Shown: positions 10,292 through 19,472 of the stretch, piece by piece
How positions within the stretch are numbered: position 1 is the stretch's first letter
Layout: the number at the start of each line of letters is the position of its first letter
From: Rhodocyclaceae bacterium
GTDB taxonomy: Bacteria; Pseudomonadota; Gammaproteobacteria; Burkholderiales; Usitatibacteraceae
DNA: 64,000 nt
Direction: 5' to 3'
Assembly (NCBI GenBank): GCA_020247545.1
Contig: JADCIX010000046.1
Coordinates: 1 to 64,000 of the forward strand
Translations under genes and position numbers: made by a program
Notes under the pieces: generated by a model
Seen by the model: only the letters and a program-made list of their open reading frames with translations
What the model was told of the DNA's origin: nothing
Database searches by the model: none

Positions 10292-10747
10292 CTACTTCTT
10301 GCCGGTGCTGCCAAAACCACCCGCGCCGCGCTCGGAGGCATCAAAGGCATCAACAACATTAAACTCGACCTGTGCCACCGGGACAATGATCATCTGCGCG
10401 ATCCGCTCCATCGGCTGAATGGTGAATTCAGCGTGCCCGCGATTCCAGACGGATACAAAAATTTGTCCTTGGTAGTCAGAATCGATGAGCCCGACCAAAT
10501 TGCCGAGCACGATGCCGTGTTTGTGGCCCAAGCCCGAACGCGGCAAGATCAGTGCGGCGTAACCGGCATCGGCTATATGAATGGCCATGCCAGAGGCAAC
10601 CAGATTGGATTCCCCCGGCTTGAGTGTCATCGGTGCTTCGATGCAGGCGCGGAGATCTAGGCCCGCAGACCCCCGGGTTGCGTAGGTTGGTAGCTGAGTT
10701 GCGAGTCTGGGATCTATGATACGGACATCGATCTTTGGTAGGGACAT
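10292..10747 (-). CDS. dut: dUTP diphosphatase
   Basis: A 151-residue homotrimeric dUTPase that hydrolyses dUTP to dUMP and pyrophosphate. All five family motifs are visible: [30 protein letters not shown] (with the catalytic Asp), [10 protein letters not shown] and the C-terminal lid [11 protein letters not shown]. Length matches the E. coli enzyme. In many proteobacteria coaBC lies between radC and dut; here the 525 bases between them hold no gene. Confidence 0.97.
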   Translation of the reverse strand: MSLPKIDVRIIDPRLATQLPTYATRGSAGLDLRACIEAPMTLKPGESNLVASGMAIHIADAGYAALILPRSGLGHKHGIVLGNLVGLIDSDYQGQIFVSVWNRGHAEFTIQPMERIAQMIIVPVAQVEFNVVDAFDASERGAGGFGSTGKK

Positions 10748-11272
10748 GGTGGCCTAAACGGGTGGGGTTTCGACTGTTTGGTAAGTGGATGCCTGCTTTT
10801 ACCGAAATTTGAACCAATTTTAAGCGCAGTTAGACACTGTTATTCGTACGTGATCGCTGAATGATGGCGTCGGTTCTGTGATGGCGTTTGACTGACCAGC
10901 GTTATGGGAACCTCGCGAGTATGTCGCGTTCGGCGCTGACGTATTGCTACGTCGTGGTGAAGATGGCCTTTCTACGATTTCAGCGTGGTAGGGGAGAATG
11001 CGTTTAGATATCTAGCGCATAAATATCCTTATAAGTTGTTAAAAGCGTCTAATTCACGCGATGTGAGGTCCGTTTACGGCAACAAGAGGCGCGACTGCCG
11101 CTGCCGCCTAAACTCCTAAAATCAAACACCAGAGAGTTTTGGCTAGAGCGTTCTCACTACCAGCCGACACATTCACGACCGTTGCTCTCCCGCTGCTGTC
11201 TGAGTAGGCAGAAGTCCCGATTGATGCGTTGCATGATAACGAATTCTAAAAGAGCACTGATGGGGGTATCTC
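10748..11272. other. Non-coding gap between dut and radC
   Basis: These 525 bases carry no open frame that I can support on either strand, no tRNA-like fold and no clear terminator. The sequence is AT-richer around 11010-11060 (repeated TAAATAT/TATAAG-like patches), which may hold promoters for the divergent dut and radC. The coaBC gene usually found here is absent, and I see no recognisable remnant of it. Confidence 0.5.
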
Positions 11273-11953
11273 GTGTCAATTGTTAACTGGCCTGAGGCTG
11301 AGCGACCGCGCGAGCGGCTCATCACCAAGGGCGCAGCGGCATTGTCGGACGCCGAGTTACTGGCCATTTTTCTGCGAGTCGGGACCAAAGGCAAGAGCGC
11401 CGTTGATCTTGCGCGAGATCTTGTCGGCAAGTTTGGTTCGTTGCACAGCTTGTTTAGTGCATCTTACGAGCAGCTGACCGCAGTCAATGGCATGGGTGAG
11501 GCTAAGTTTGTCCAGTTGCAGGCGGTCCTAGAAATGGCGAAACGTGCGCTGCATGAGGAGATCAAACTCGCCGACGCACTTTCCAATCCCCGGGCGGTAC
11601 GAGACTACCTGCGTATGACGCTGGCGAGGTTGCCGCATGAGGTTTTTGTGGCAGTCTTTTTGACTGCACAGAACCGGGTAATCGCGGTGGATGAACTATT
11701 TCGGGGAACACTCACGCAAACCTCTGTTTATCCAAGAGAAATTGTCAAGCGAGCACTTGCTCACAATGCGGCTTCGGTAATCCTTGCCCACAATCACCCG
11801 TCGGGCGAGGCAACCCCAAGCCAGGCGGATCGATCCCTCACCAAAACGTTGGCGGAAGCGCTTTCTGTCATCGATGTGCGAGTGCTGGATCACTTTATTG
11901 TTGCGCCGGGGGCGTCGCTGTCCTTCGCGGAGCAAGGATTGTGGTCTGCCTGA
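11273..11953 (+). CDS. radC: RadC/JAB-domain protein
   Basis: A 226-residue protein with an N-terminal helix-hairpin-helix-like region ([23 protein letters not shown]) and a C-terminal JAMM/MPN metalloprotease-like domain. The zinc-binding pattern [14 protein letters not shown] supplies H173, H175 and D186, with an upstream Glu in the same fold. The name reflects history; a role in DNA repair has been questioned and no substrate is known. The start is GTG 11273 ([15 protein letters not shown], the usual N-terminus). It stands alone, upstream of rpmB. Confidence 0.94.
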   Translation: MSIVNWPEAERPRERLITKGAAALSDAELLAIFLRVGTKGKSAVDLARDLVGKFGSLHSLFSASYEQLTAVNGMGEAKFVQLQAVLEMAKRALHEEIKLADALSNPRAVRDYLRMTLARLPHEVFVAVFLTAQNRVIAVDELFRGTLTQTSVYPREIVKRALAHNAASVILAHNHPSGEATPSQADRSLTKTLAEALSVIDVRVLDHFIVAPGASLSFAEQGLWSA

Positions 11954-11981
11954 GCTTGTGCGTTCCGGTTATTTCCCACAG

Positions 11982-12010
11982 TTGCGCTAAGTGTCTGGTT
12001 TTGCTAAAAT
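11982..12010 (+). promoter_or_regulatory. Putative sigma70 promoter for rpmB-rpmG
   Basis: TTGCGC (11982-11987) and TAAAAT (12005-12010) are separated by exactly 17 bases, 28 bases past the radC stop. The predicted start near 12017 gives a leader of about 110 bases before rpmB. Assigned by eye. Confidence 0.6.
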
Positions 12011-12128
12011 TTTGGGCTTCGCTCACCATTCGTAAAGTGATTGCGATTGCGAAGAGTCAACACAATAAATGGAATCGGTAGTTTCGATCCGCGTTTCTAA
12101 CCGCAGCACAGTTTGAAAGAGGTGTCCT

Positions 12129-12365
12129 ATGGCACGCGTATGCCAAGTGACGGGAAAAGCCCCAATGGTGGGTAACAATGTTTCCCATGCGAACAACAAG
12201 ACCAAGCGTCGGTTTCTGCCTAATTTGCAGTACCGTCGCTTTTGGGTGGAATCAGAAAACCGTTGGGTGCGTTTGCGCCTGACAACTGCAGGTTTGCGCA
12301 CGATTGACAAGAACGGCATCGATGCTGTTTTGGCCGATCTGCGCGCCAGCGGCGTTGAAGTTTAA
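12129..12365 (+). CDS. rpmB: 50S ribosomal protein L28
   Basis: A 78-residue basic ribosomal protein with the standard opening [29 protein letters not shown] and the later segment [25 protein letters not shown]. Length equals E. coli L28. A GAGGTG ribosome-binding site lies six bases before the ATG. It is followed 11 bases later by rpmG, the conserved ribosomal pair. Confidence 0.97.
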   Translation: MARVCQVTGKAPMVGNNVSHANNKTKRRFLPNLQYRRFWVESENRWVRLRLTTAGLRTIDKNGIDAVLADLRASGVEV

Positions 12366-12376
12366 GGAGAGCGACC

Positions 12377-12544
12377 ATGGCAAAAGGTGGACGCGAAAAA
12401 ATCAAATTGGAATCCAGCGCTGGTACAGGTCATTTCTACACGACCAGCAAGAACAAACGTACGACGCCGGAAAAGCTTGAGATGATGAAATACGATCCGA
12501 AGGCACGTAAACACGTTTCGTATAAAGAGACAAAGCTCAAATGA
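12377..12544 (+). CDS. rpmG: 50S ribosomal protein L33
   Basis: A 55-residue ribosomal protein: [20 protein letters not shown] at the start and [14 protein letters not shown] at the end. It has no cysteines, so it is the zinc-independent form. A strong AAGGAG site precedes the ATG. It is the second gene of the rpmBG operon and is followed by a stem-loop and a bidirectional terminator. Confidence 0.96.
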   Translation: MAKGGREKIKLESSAGTGHFYTTSKNKRTTPEKLEMMKYDPKARKHVSYKETKLK

Positions 12545-12590
12545 TTGATCTTCAAGCTTATTGGCTTCGCAAATCAGCTTGAAGTTAATC

Positions 12591-12610
12591 ATCCCCGCGT
12601 ATGCGGGGAT
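12591..12610. repeat. Short palindrome ATCCCCGC-GTAT-GCGGGGAT
   Basis: An 8-bp perfect inverted repeat with a four-base loop lies between rpmG and the terminator. Its form recalls dispersed GC-rich intergenic palindromes. A related CCCCG-TTTG-CGGGGAT element sits in the edge repeat at 6-20. Another stem (CTTCAAGCT 12550-12558 with AGCTTGAAG 12576-12584) precedes it. Confidence 0.6.
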
Positions 12611-12627
12611 CCAAGTACAAACGCTGC

Positions 12628-12656
12628 AAAAAAACCCGCCATCGGCGGGTTTTTTA
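12628..12656. terminator. Bidirectional terminator between rpmG and desaturase
   Basis: CCCGCC (12635-12640), ATC loop, GGCGGG (12644-12649), flanked by an A-run on the left and a T-run on the right. It can therefore terminate both rpmBG from the left and the convergent desaturase gene from the right. Confidence 0.88.
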
Positions 12657-12675
12657 TTGCCCTAAACTTTCTGGC

Positions 12676-13872
12676 TTAAGCGTAGGCGCGGATGCGACGT
12701 GAGAACTGTTGGAGCGCATCGATACCGGAAGCTTCAGCACGTTTGCACCAGTCTTCCAAACGTACCACTAACTCTTCTTTTGACGCTGTCGAGCGATCCC
12801 ACAATCCGGCGAGCTCCTTCTTGAACGCATAAACCTTTTCGAGGGTTGCGCTCTGCTGTAGGGCGCGGTCGAGCGTCGCGCGGTGTTCAGCCGTTAGTTG
12901 TGTGGAGTCTGACTGCATCCATAAACGAAAGTTCGTCCACGCGCCACGCAGTCGCATGCCGTTAAATGCCGAGCCTTCAGCATGAAGTCGTGCAATCTCA
13001 GACTTGCAAGTTGCGCGCAAGGTGTGTGCATATTTTGTCGTGATCTCGAAGCGGTGAGAGATCACAGCTTGCAGTGTCTCAACGTCACACGAAACCTTTT
13101 CCCAGTTGAACTTGGCTTGGGGCGCAACTTTTTTGACCTTAGCAAAGCCGACGGCTTCAAGGATACGGATATAGAGCCATCCCAGGTCAAACTCATACCA
13201 TTTCATCGAGAAGCGCGCTGACGTCGGGAATGCATGATGATTGTTGTGCAGCTCCTCGCCACCAATCCAGAAGGCGATTGGTGTGATGTTGGTGCTGGTG
13301 TCGTTAACCGTGTAGTGGCGATAACCCCAGTAGTGTCCGATGCCGTTAATGATCCCCGCAGCATGAAACGGAATCCACATCATTTGTACGGCCCAAATGG
13401 TCGCGCCGATAGGGCCGAACAAGACGAGGTTAATCACCAGCATCAAACCAACACCCTGCCACGCATATCTTGAGTAGACATTGCGTTCGATCCAGTCGTC
13501 AGGAACGCCGTGGCTGTACTTATCCAAGGTTTCTTGATTGCGCGATTCGGCACGATACAATTCAGCGCCTTCGGCGAGCACTTTCTGGATGCCGTAAACC
13601 ATCGGTGAATGCGGATCATCAATGGTTTCACATTTGGCGTGGTGCTTACGGTGAATCGCAACCCATTCCTTGGTCACCATGCCGGTTGTCAGCCATAACC
13701 AAAATCGGAAGAAGTGCGACGGAATCGAGTGCAAATCCAACCCACGGTGCGCCTGAGCGCGGTGAAGGAAGATCGTAACGGCGGCAATTGTGATGTGGGT
13801 GATGATGACGCCGAACACCAGATAGCCCCACCACGGTAGCTCGATCAAGCCGTTAAGAACTGATATATCCAA
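12676..13872 (-). CDS. Membrane fatty-acid (acyl-CoA) delta-9-type desaturase
   Basis: A 398-residue integral-membrane di-iron desaturase introducing a double bond into acyl chains. The three histidine boxes are seen as HRAQAHR, HRKHHAK and HNNHHAFP, between hydrophobic segments. The last 130 residues form a charged helical tail of unknown role. The start is probably TTG 13872 (encoding DISVLNGLIELPWWG), since AAGGAG sits six bases upstream; an ATG at 13896 would place that site inside the gene. It converges with rpmBG at a shared terminator. Oxygen dependence implies aerobic growth. Confidence 0.9.
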   Translation of the reverse strand: MDISVLNGLIELPWWGYLVFGVIITHITIAAVTIFLHRAQAHRGLDLHSIPSHFFRFWLWLTTGMVTKEWVAIHRKHHAKCETIDDPHSPMVYGIQKVLAEGAELYRAESRNQETLDKYSHGVPDDWIERNVYSRYAWQGVGLMLVINLVLFGPIGATIWAVQMMWIPFHAAGIINGIGHYWGYRHYTVNDTSTNITPIAFWIGGEELHNNHHAFPTSARFSMKWYEFDLGWLYIRILEAVGFAKVKKVAPQAKFNWEKVSCDVETLQAVISHRFEITTKYAHTLRATCKSEIARLHAEGSAFNGMRLRGAWTNFRLWMQSDSTQLTAEHRATLDRALQQSATLEKVYAFKKELAGLWDRSTASKEELVVRLEDWCKRAEASGIDALQQFSRRIRAYA

Positions 13873-13939
13873 ATTAGTCTCCTTGCAGAAGACCATAGTT
13901 TACGCGACTGGGGATTTTTCTGCTTTGATTTGATGCCAG

Positions 13940-15208
13940 TCACAGCTGCTGTGATTCTGTTTTGACCCTAATCTGGCGCTGCGGGAATGGCACGGAAACA
14001 TTGTGTTTCCGGAAAGCCAGCCAGATTTCGGTCAAAAGATCGGATCTCAACGAGCCTTGGCCCTGATCCGCGTCATTTATCCAGACATTAAGCTCGATTT
14101 CGATACCGTTTTCGCCCAATGCCTTGACCAAAACTGCGCTTTCCCGATCTTTCAGAACCCTTGGGTGATTAGAGGCAATTTCGAGCAGGAGTGAGCGTAC
14201 AAATGCGAGGTCGGATTCGTAATCAACAGTAATGCCAATCTTGGCGAGGATTACACTGTTAGTGTAGGTGTGATTGATGACTGTGCTGGAGATGAGGGTA
14301 TCGTTCGGGACAATTGCCTCAGCGCCGTCGAGCCCGCGAATGACCGTGTAGCGTGACTTGATTGCGTCGATTACGCCGTGGCGGTTATCGATAGTGACTA
14401 AATCCCCCAAACGCAGCGAGCGATCCAGCAGTATGATGAAACCGGATATGTAGTTGCTAGCGATCTTTTGCAGGCCAAATCCCAGTCCCACCCCGAGTGC
14501 GCCGCCAAACACTGACAGCATCGTCAGGTCGAAGCCGACCAGTGGCAACGCAATCAACAACGAGAGGGCGAGTGCAGCAGCCCGCGTCAATTTGGTAATG
14601 ACTACCCGCGAGCTGACGTCAAGAGCTTCGGCTTTCATAACGCGCGCTTCAATCAGGCCGGAGACCCCAAGCGCGATAAAGATCGTAACGGCGGCCGATA
14701 GACCCGCTTCAATGATGAGCCGAAGGGTTACTTTATTGCCACCGACGGGAAACACCACATCCTCCAACGCCGAAGCCATCTCGGCGAGCGCCCCGGTGAT
14801 GTAAAGTGCAAATGTGCCCCAGATGAGTATCACGATAAAGCGTTCGAACGACTTCGGTAGTGCTGACGGTGCCATCACATGCCGAAGCAGATACACGGCA
14901 AGCCTGATTACGACGAATGCAGCAATCAGGGGAATGATGATGTTCAGTAGCGGAACCGGTTGCAGTTTCGCCAGCGCGAATCGACCCAGCCAAATCAGCG
15001 CTAATAGGAGCATCGGGGCAACCATACGGTAGGCGCTACCAGAGCCCATCTTGGCCAACTCAGGCTCAAGGCCGCCGGGGAGTTTCTGCCGAAACAATCT
15101 CGACAGGAGCCACGCCAGCAAGGCCGCCGATGCGATTAGTAGGAGTTGTAGCAGGCCCTGGGCCGAGGTGAGGTACTGAAGAATACCGATAGGGTCTACG
15201 CCAACCAT
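13940..15208 (-). CDS. MscS-family mechanosensitive ion channel
   Basis: A 422-residue inner-membrane channel with several hydrophobic helices in the first 240 residues and the conserved pore-lining/beta-domain segment FGGALGVGLGFGLQKIASNYISGFIILLDRSLRLGD in shortened notation FGGALG...SGFIILLDRS. The MscS beta domain follows (VTIDNRHGVIDAIKSRYTVI) and then the C-terminal alpha/beta part. Such channels release solutes on hypo-osmotic shock. The gene is 14 bases downstream of the RsmB-like gene and probably co-transcribed. Confidence 0.9.
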   Translation of the reverse strand: MVGVDPIGILQYLTSAQGLLQLLLIASAALLAWLLSRLFRQKLPGGLEPELAKMGSGSAYRMVAPMLLLALIWLGRFALAKLQPVPLLNIIIPLIAAFVVIRLAVYLLRHVMAPSALPKSFERFIVILIWGTFALYITGALAEMASALEDVVFPVGGNKVTLRLIIEAGLSAAVTIFIALGVSGLIEARVMKAEALDVSSRVVITKLTRAAALALSLLIALPLVGFDLTMLSVFGGALGVGLGFGLQKIASNYISGFIILLDRSLRLGDLVTIDNRHGVIDAIKSRYTVIRGLDGAEAIVPNDTLISSTVINHTYTNSVILAKIGITVDYESDLAFVRSLLLEIASNHPRVLKDRESAVLVKALGENGIEIELNVWINDADQGQGSLRSDLLTEIWLAFRKHNVSVPFPQRQIRVKTESQQL

Positions 15209-15222
15209 TAAAGACGGTCGAT

Positions 15223-16488
15223 CTATTTTGCAGCGCGCTGCATTATGGCGGCGAAGAACCCATCGGTATTGTGCAGCTTTGGCGAGAGGCGAAGAAATTC
15301 ATCTGTCTGCTTGATATCGATCTTGAGACGTTTCAAGACTTGGGTGATGGGTACAACCTCGAACTCGCTGTGTTTGGCAAGAAATGCTTTCACAATCTTC
15401 TCGTTTTCTTCCTGTAGCACGCTACAGGTTGCGTAGACTAAGCGGCCACCTTGAGCAACCAGCTTGGCAGCGGCGTTGAGGATCGAGGTCTGTTTGACGT
15501 TCAACTCGGCGATAGCTTCGTCGGTTTGGCGAAACTTAAGATCAGGGTTGCGACGCAAGGTGCCGAAACCGGTGCATGGGGCGTCGACCAAAACACGATC
15601 AATCTTGCCCGCAAGGCGCTTGATTTTGGGATCCTTTTCACTCGCGATGCGCTGCGGCGTGATGTTCGATAGGCCGGAACGCTTCAACCTCGGGGCTAGA
15701 TTGGTCAAACGCTTTTCTGAGACGTCGAACGCATAGACTCGGCCAGCTGAAGCCATCTGCGCGGCAATGAGCAGCGACTTGCCCCCAGCGCCTGCGCAAA
15801 AATCTACCACCATCTCGCCGCGTTTGGCCTCAACAATAAGCCCCAGAATCTGTGAGCCCTCATCTTGTACCTCGATGAAACCTTCAATGAAAGCCGGATG
15901 TTTGGTCAGGGAAGGCTTTTCCTCGAGGCGGATGCCGATTGGTGAATGCGGCGTGGCCGTGGCTTTAAGACCTTCCTGTTGCAGTTGCTTGAGCACGGCG
16001 TCACGCTTGGCCTTGGTACTGTTTACACGCAGGTCGAGCGGCGCTGGATTCATCATGGAATGGCCAAAATCAATGATCTTGGCGTCAGTCATTCCGGCGT
16101 CGCGCAAACGTTTTATCAACCAGTCGGGCAGCTCCGCTTCGATGCCGATGGCGAGATTGTCGAGCCGCTTGGCCTTAAGCTGCGCAAGCCAAGCTTCGTC
16201 ACCGCCACGCAGGACAGTGTGCAAATCGCGCACACTGATACCCATAAAGCGGGTGAGCGCAACGAGCGCCATACGACGGGGGGAGCCATCGGTTACTACG
16301 TGTTCAATGAAACGGCGGTGGCGTAGCACGCTGTACACCGTCTCAGAAATGAAAGCGCGGTCACGCAGGCCAAGCTTGGGGTGCTCTTTGAAGTAGCGCT
16401 TTAGCCCGATGTCGGCGGGCGACGTTAACGGCAGGATGACCGTCAGTGCGTCAACGAGGGCGTGGTACAGAGCTAGGGTCAACGGCAT
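15223..16488 (-). CDS. RsmB/NOP-family RNA (cytosine-5) methyltransferase
   Basis: A 421-residue S-adenosylmethionine-dependent methyltransferase acting on RNA, by family 16S rRNA m5C. The SAM site is VVDFCAGAGGKSLLIA, the motif IV cysteine is in DAPCTGFGTLRRNPDLK, and the catalytic cysteine is in YATCSVLQEENE. It lacks the N-terminal NusB-like domain in its classic form, so exact orthology to RsmB is uncertain. ATG 16488 is chosen (MPLTLALYHAL); the longer frame adds 34 unlikely residues. Confidence 0.88.
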   Translation of the reverse strand: MPLTLALYHALVDALTVILPLTSPADIGLKRYFKEHPKLGLRDRAFISETVYSVLRHRRFIEHVVTDGSPRRMALVALTRFMGISVRDLHTVLRGGDEAWLAQLKAKRLDNLAIGIEAELPDWLIKRLRDAGMTDAKIIDFGHSMMNPAPLDLRVNSTKAKRDAVLKQLQQEGLKATATPHSPIGIRLEEKPSLTKHPAFIEGFIEVQDEGSQILGLIVEAKRGEMVVDFCAGAGGKSLLIAAQMASAGRVYAFDVSEKRLTNLAPRLKRSGLSNITPQRIASEKDPKIKRLAGKIDRVLVDAPCTGFGTLRRNPDLKFRQTDEAIAELNVKQTSILNAAAKLVAQGGRLVYATCSVLQEENEKIVKAFLAKHSEFEVVPITQVLKRLKIDIKQTDEFLRLSPKLHNTDGFFAAIMQRAAK

Positions 16489-16644
16489 GGGGACAATTTC
16501 TCGGGGGCGATGTTGATTTTCTGATGCGCCCGGGGCTGAAGCTAATGCCGGACTGCGTGATTTCCTACACCCGCGACTGCGATACGCCATTATCGCAGAC
16601 GCGCGCCGTTATTCCAAGCCTCACTGTTTACCGAATGCAAAGGG

Positions 16645-17862
16645 TTACCGGGCCGTAACTTCCCCGGAAACACCGATGCGGGTGACTATCTGCTCGGCCT
16701 GAAACCGGCCCAAGTAGTATTTCAACTTCATTGGCAGGTAGAAATAGCTAGGTGCCAGCCAAACCTCGTACTGATCTTCCGGATTTGCCGTTTCAGATAC
16801 CAGCCGGACCGTCTCGATTGGTCCCAGACGGGTGTCTAGGGTCTCGGTGCCTAGCCGACGAAACTGATAACGATAGACCTTCCTCGCGTTTGTAACGAGG
16901 ACATCCAATTTGTCACCACTCTCAGCCATGTATGGCGCGTCGTAGGCGAGCTGAAACAAGAAGCTCTGCATGTCCTGCATATCGCGGGTTAGCGGCACCG
17001 AGCGTGTTTCGCCGTTGCGCTTCATTGCCAACGAGTTGGTAGCGCGTCGAAACTCGGCGAGTTCGGCCGTACCCTCTCCCCGGCGAATCGAGAATTGCGT
17101 CGGCCGTAAACCATCTTCGGTAATGGTTCCACGGCTCTGCTGATGAATTACGCCGGCAAACGCGCTCACCAGAAATCCGGTTGCTTGAATACTGGATTCG
17201 ATTTCATACTCGGCACCGCGCCGGGTCCAGCGAAAGCTGGCAACGCCGTCCGTTATGGCGGTGATCAACTTGTATTCGATGGAGATGCGCTCGGCAAATG
17301 CCGGTGCGCGCCGAGCATGGGCCGGTGTTACTGCTGATGACGCGGAACGATCGACGGAGGCCGGGGCGCTTTGGCTTGGGGACTCGCTACCGGTTGATGG
17401 CTCGCCGGACTGCGGTGCGACTGATTGGTCAACACTGGTTGGGGAGTTGCTTGATCCTGGGCCGCTCTCTGCCGCACTGGTTGGTGCTTCAACGGGGTCG
17501 GTCGCCGCCGCCGCAACCGCCATTGCGTTCGCCGGTGGGGCAAAGCCCGCCTCAGATTTATCGGTCGTCGGTCTAGGGCGCGCTGGTGTTTGGGCACCTG
17601 ATCTTGCGGCAGTGCGCTTGCCATTGACTAACCGCGTTTCGGTGACCTTTGGGGCGGTCGGCACTGACTCAAGCGGCACCAAAGTTGCATCGTATAGCAC
17701 CGGCTTGGCGGGTGTAAACGTGGTGGCGAAGCGCGGGGTTATCCAGTAGATGATGACGTGAAGAGCCATCGAGGCAGCCAACGCAATCACCAGCGCAGAC
17801 GGGTGGTTTAGCGAGCTGCTCCATTGCGCCCGACGCAGGCCGGAATTGATCAACTTATCCAT
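16645..17862 (-). CDS. DUF3108 protein with TonB-like N-terminal anchor
   Basis: A 405-residue envelope protein of unknown function. Residues 25-45 form a single membrane span (SALVIALAASMALHVIIYWI) reminiscent of TonB N-termini. A long Ala/Pro/Ser-rich linker follows (about 60-180), then a DUF3108 domain from about residue 190 (ISIEYKLITAITDGVASFRWTRRG to FQAEQIVTRIGV). It is likely anchored in the inner membrane with the domain in the periplasm (inference). A second DUF3108 protein lies 27 bases upstream, making a tandem paralogous pair. Confidence 0.8.
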   Translation of the reverse strand: MDKLINSGLRRAQWSSSLNHPSALVIALAASMALHVIIYWITPRFATTFTPAKPVLYDATLVPLESVPTAPKVTETRLVNGKRTAARSGAQTPARPRPTTDKSEAGFAPPANAMAVAAAATDPVEAPTSAAESGPGSSNSPTSVDQSVAPQSGEPSTGSESPSQSAPASVDRSASSAVTPAHARRAPAFAERISIEYKLITAITDGVASFRWTRRGAEYEIESSIQATGFLVSAFAGVIHQQSRGTITEDGLRPTQFSIRRGEGTAELAEFRRATNSLAMKRNGETRSVPLTRDMQDMQSFLFQLAYDAPYMAESGDKLDVLVTNARKVYRYQFRRLGTETLDTRLGPIETVRLVSETANPEDQYEVWLAPSYFYLPMKLKYYLGRFQAEQIVTRIGVSGEVTAR

Positions 17863-17889
17863 CGGGCGGTACGGCTTAGTTGATATGCC

Positions 17890-18684
17890 TTATCCAATGA
17901 CGAGTTCGACCAAATGTTGCTCGAACGAACTTCCCTTCGGGTCCTTAGCAACAACTCGCACAGGAATGTAATTGTGTTCTTTGGCCAGCCAAAGTTCCGC
18001 CTTGGACTCGCCCGGTGCTGCTTCACGCACGTAGTAAACCGTCGCGAACAGTCCGGCCTGAGTGGCAATACTCGGTTCGCCCCGTTTCGCGTACCGATAA
18101 CGTTCGGTGTGTTTGCCTTGCGTCATTAGTGCCGATACAGTAGGCCCGCTTGGTGTGGCCACCTTAAATTGGTACATCTCGGAAAGCCGATCTTGTGTGC
18201 CGGCCGGCAGCGCAAAAACTTCCCTTTCGACGCCTCCTTCGAAGTCCGGCCTGTCATGTTCACGCACCAGTTCACTTTTTTCCCAGCTGAAATACGCAGT
18301 AAACGACTTGCTGCTGTCGGATTTTCTGCTAACGGAAAAGACACTCGGCGCTAGTCGACTGGCGGTAATTCGACCCTCGGAAGTCACCGAGATTTCTTCA
18401 CGTATCAACAAACTGATCGGCCCATCAGTGCGAGTGGTCGAGGTAATTTTGTAGCGGTCACCATCACGTTCAAATCGTTCTTCAACATTGCCCAGCAAGA
18501 CACCGCCTCGATAGATTTTGTAGGTTGTCTTTACCGAGTTAGGTAGGGTTGATCCCGCCTTTGCAGGGAGAGCGGGGCCAACGATGAGGAACGCAGCGAC
18601 ACACAGTAGCGGCGCATAACCGCCGAGTCCGAGTGGGTTCGACAACCGACGGTTTAATGAGTAGCGAAAATTGAATTGCGGCAT
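17890..18684 (-). CDS. Exported DUF3108 protein
   Basis: A 264-residue protein with a signal sequence (hydrophobic core around residues 24-42, ending LPAKAG) followed by a DUF3108 domain (TTYKIYRGGVLLGNVEERFERDGDRY in part, and later ELWLAKEHNYIPVRV). Function unknown; periplasmic or outer-membrane-associated location is inferred. Its ATG directly abuts the purN stop codon with no gap, so it is translated from the purN message. Together with the downstream gene it forms a DUF3108 pair, one soluble and one membrane-anchored. Confidence 0.82.
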   Translation of the reverse strand: MPQFNFRYSLNRRLSNPLGLGGYAPLLCVAAFLIVGPALPAKAGSTLPNSVKTTYKIYRGGVLLGNVEERFERDGDRYKITSTTRTDGPISLLIREEISVTSEGRITASRLAPSVFSVSRKSDSSKSFTAYFSWEKSELVREHDRPDFEGGVEREVFALPAGTQDRLSEMYQFKVATPSGPTVSALMTQGKHTERYRYAKRGEPSIATQAGLFATVYYVREAAPGESKAELWLAKEHNYIPVRVVAKDPKGSSFEQHLVELVIG

Positions 18685-19365
18685 TTAGTTCCAAGGGGCA
18701 CGCAGACTGGCGTTCCCGTTCGTCAATGTGGGATCCCCCAGGGGGCTTTCCTTAACGTGCGGAAGTGCCGGTTGGAGGACGCGTGGGTCGGCTTGCCTGG
18801 TTATGGCCAGTTCGCCGGTGGCAAAGCGCCGCAGTACGTCCGGGTACAAGATGTGTTCCTGCGAAAGAACACGTGTTGCCAGCGTATCGGGATCGTCGCT
18901 GGCAAGCACTGGCACAGCGGCCTGGGCAATGATCGGACCATGGTCGAGCTGTGCTGTCACAACATGGACGGTCGCCCCGTGAATCTTGACTCCGGCCGCA
19001 ATTGCCCGTTGATGGGTGTGGAGTCCAGGAAATGAAGGGAGCAACGAGGGGTGGATATTTATGATCCGCCCGTTTAGTTGGTCAATAAACTGTGCCGTTA
19101 AAACCCTCATAAAACCGGCCAAAACCACGAGGTCCGGAGAAAACTCACTAATGGTCTTCAGTAGCGCATTGTCGAACGCTTCGCGCGAGGAGTAAGCCAG
19201 GTGGTCGATAACACGAGTCGCGATTCCCGCATTGCGCGCAATTTGCAGTCCTGCAGCACCCGCCTTGTTGGAAATGACTGCCTTTACCGTCAGCGGCAGT
19301 TTGGCGTTGAGGATTGCCTCCATGTTGGAACCACGTCCGGAAATCAGAATGACGACTGAGAGCAT
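18685..19365 (-). CDS. purN: Phosphoribosylglycinamide formyltransferase
   Basis: A 226-residue folate-dependent GAR transformylase of purine synthesis. Diagnostic parts are ISGRGSNMEAIL, the LVVLAGFMRVLTAQFID segment, and the catalytic IINIHPSLLPSFPGLHTHQRAI (Asn/His pair) with HGATVHVVTAQLDHGPIIAQ (catalytic Asp). The protein is a little longer than usual because of a C-terminal tail (about residues 196-226). It follows purM on the same strand after 107 bases. Confidence 0.96.
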   Translation of the reverse strand: MLSVVILISGRGSNMEAILNAKLPLTVKAVISNKAGAAGLQIARNAGIATRVIDHLAYSSREAFDNALLKTISEFSPDLVVLAGFMRVLTAQFIDQLNGRIINIHPSLLPSFPGLHTHQRAIAAGVKIHGATVHVVTAQLDHGPIIAQAAVPVLASDDPDTLATRVLSQEHILYPDVLRRFATGELAITRQADPRVLQPALPHVKESPLGDPTLTNGNASLRAPWN

Positions 19366-19472
19366 AAGAAATTTCCGAAAGTTCTTGCCGGCTGGCTTGT
19401 TTCAGCCATATTTGCTCGAAAACGCCCGTAAATACTAGGGTTTTCTGATTTTAGAAGTTCCCATTTATAGGC

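Noticed and set aside
10748-11272. Degenerate coaBC pseudogene
   Set aside because: No recognisable fragments of flavin- or CTP-binding motifs remain in any frame.
12550-12610. Hairpins after rpmG as a riboswitch
   Set aside because: They are downstream of the last gene and followed by a bidirectional terminator; no riboswitch core is visible.
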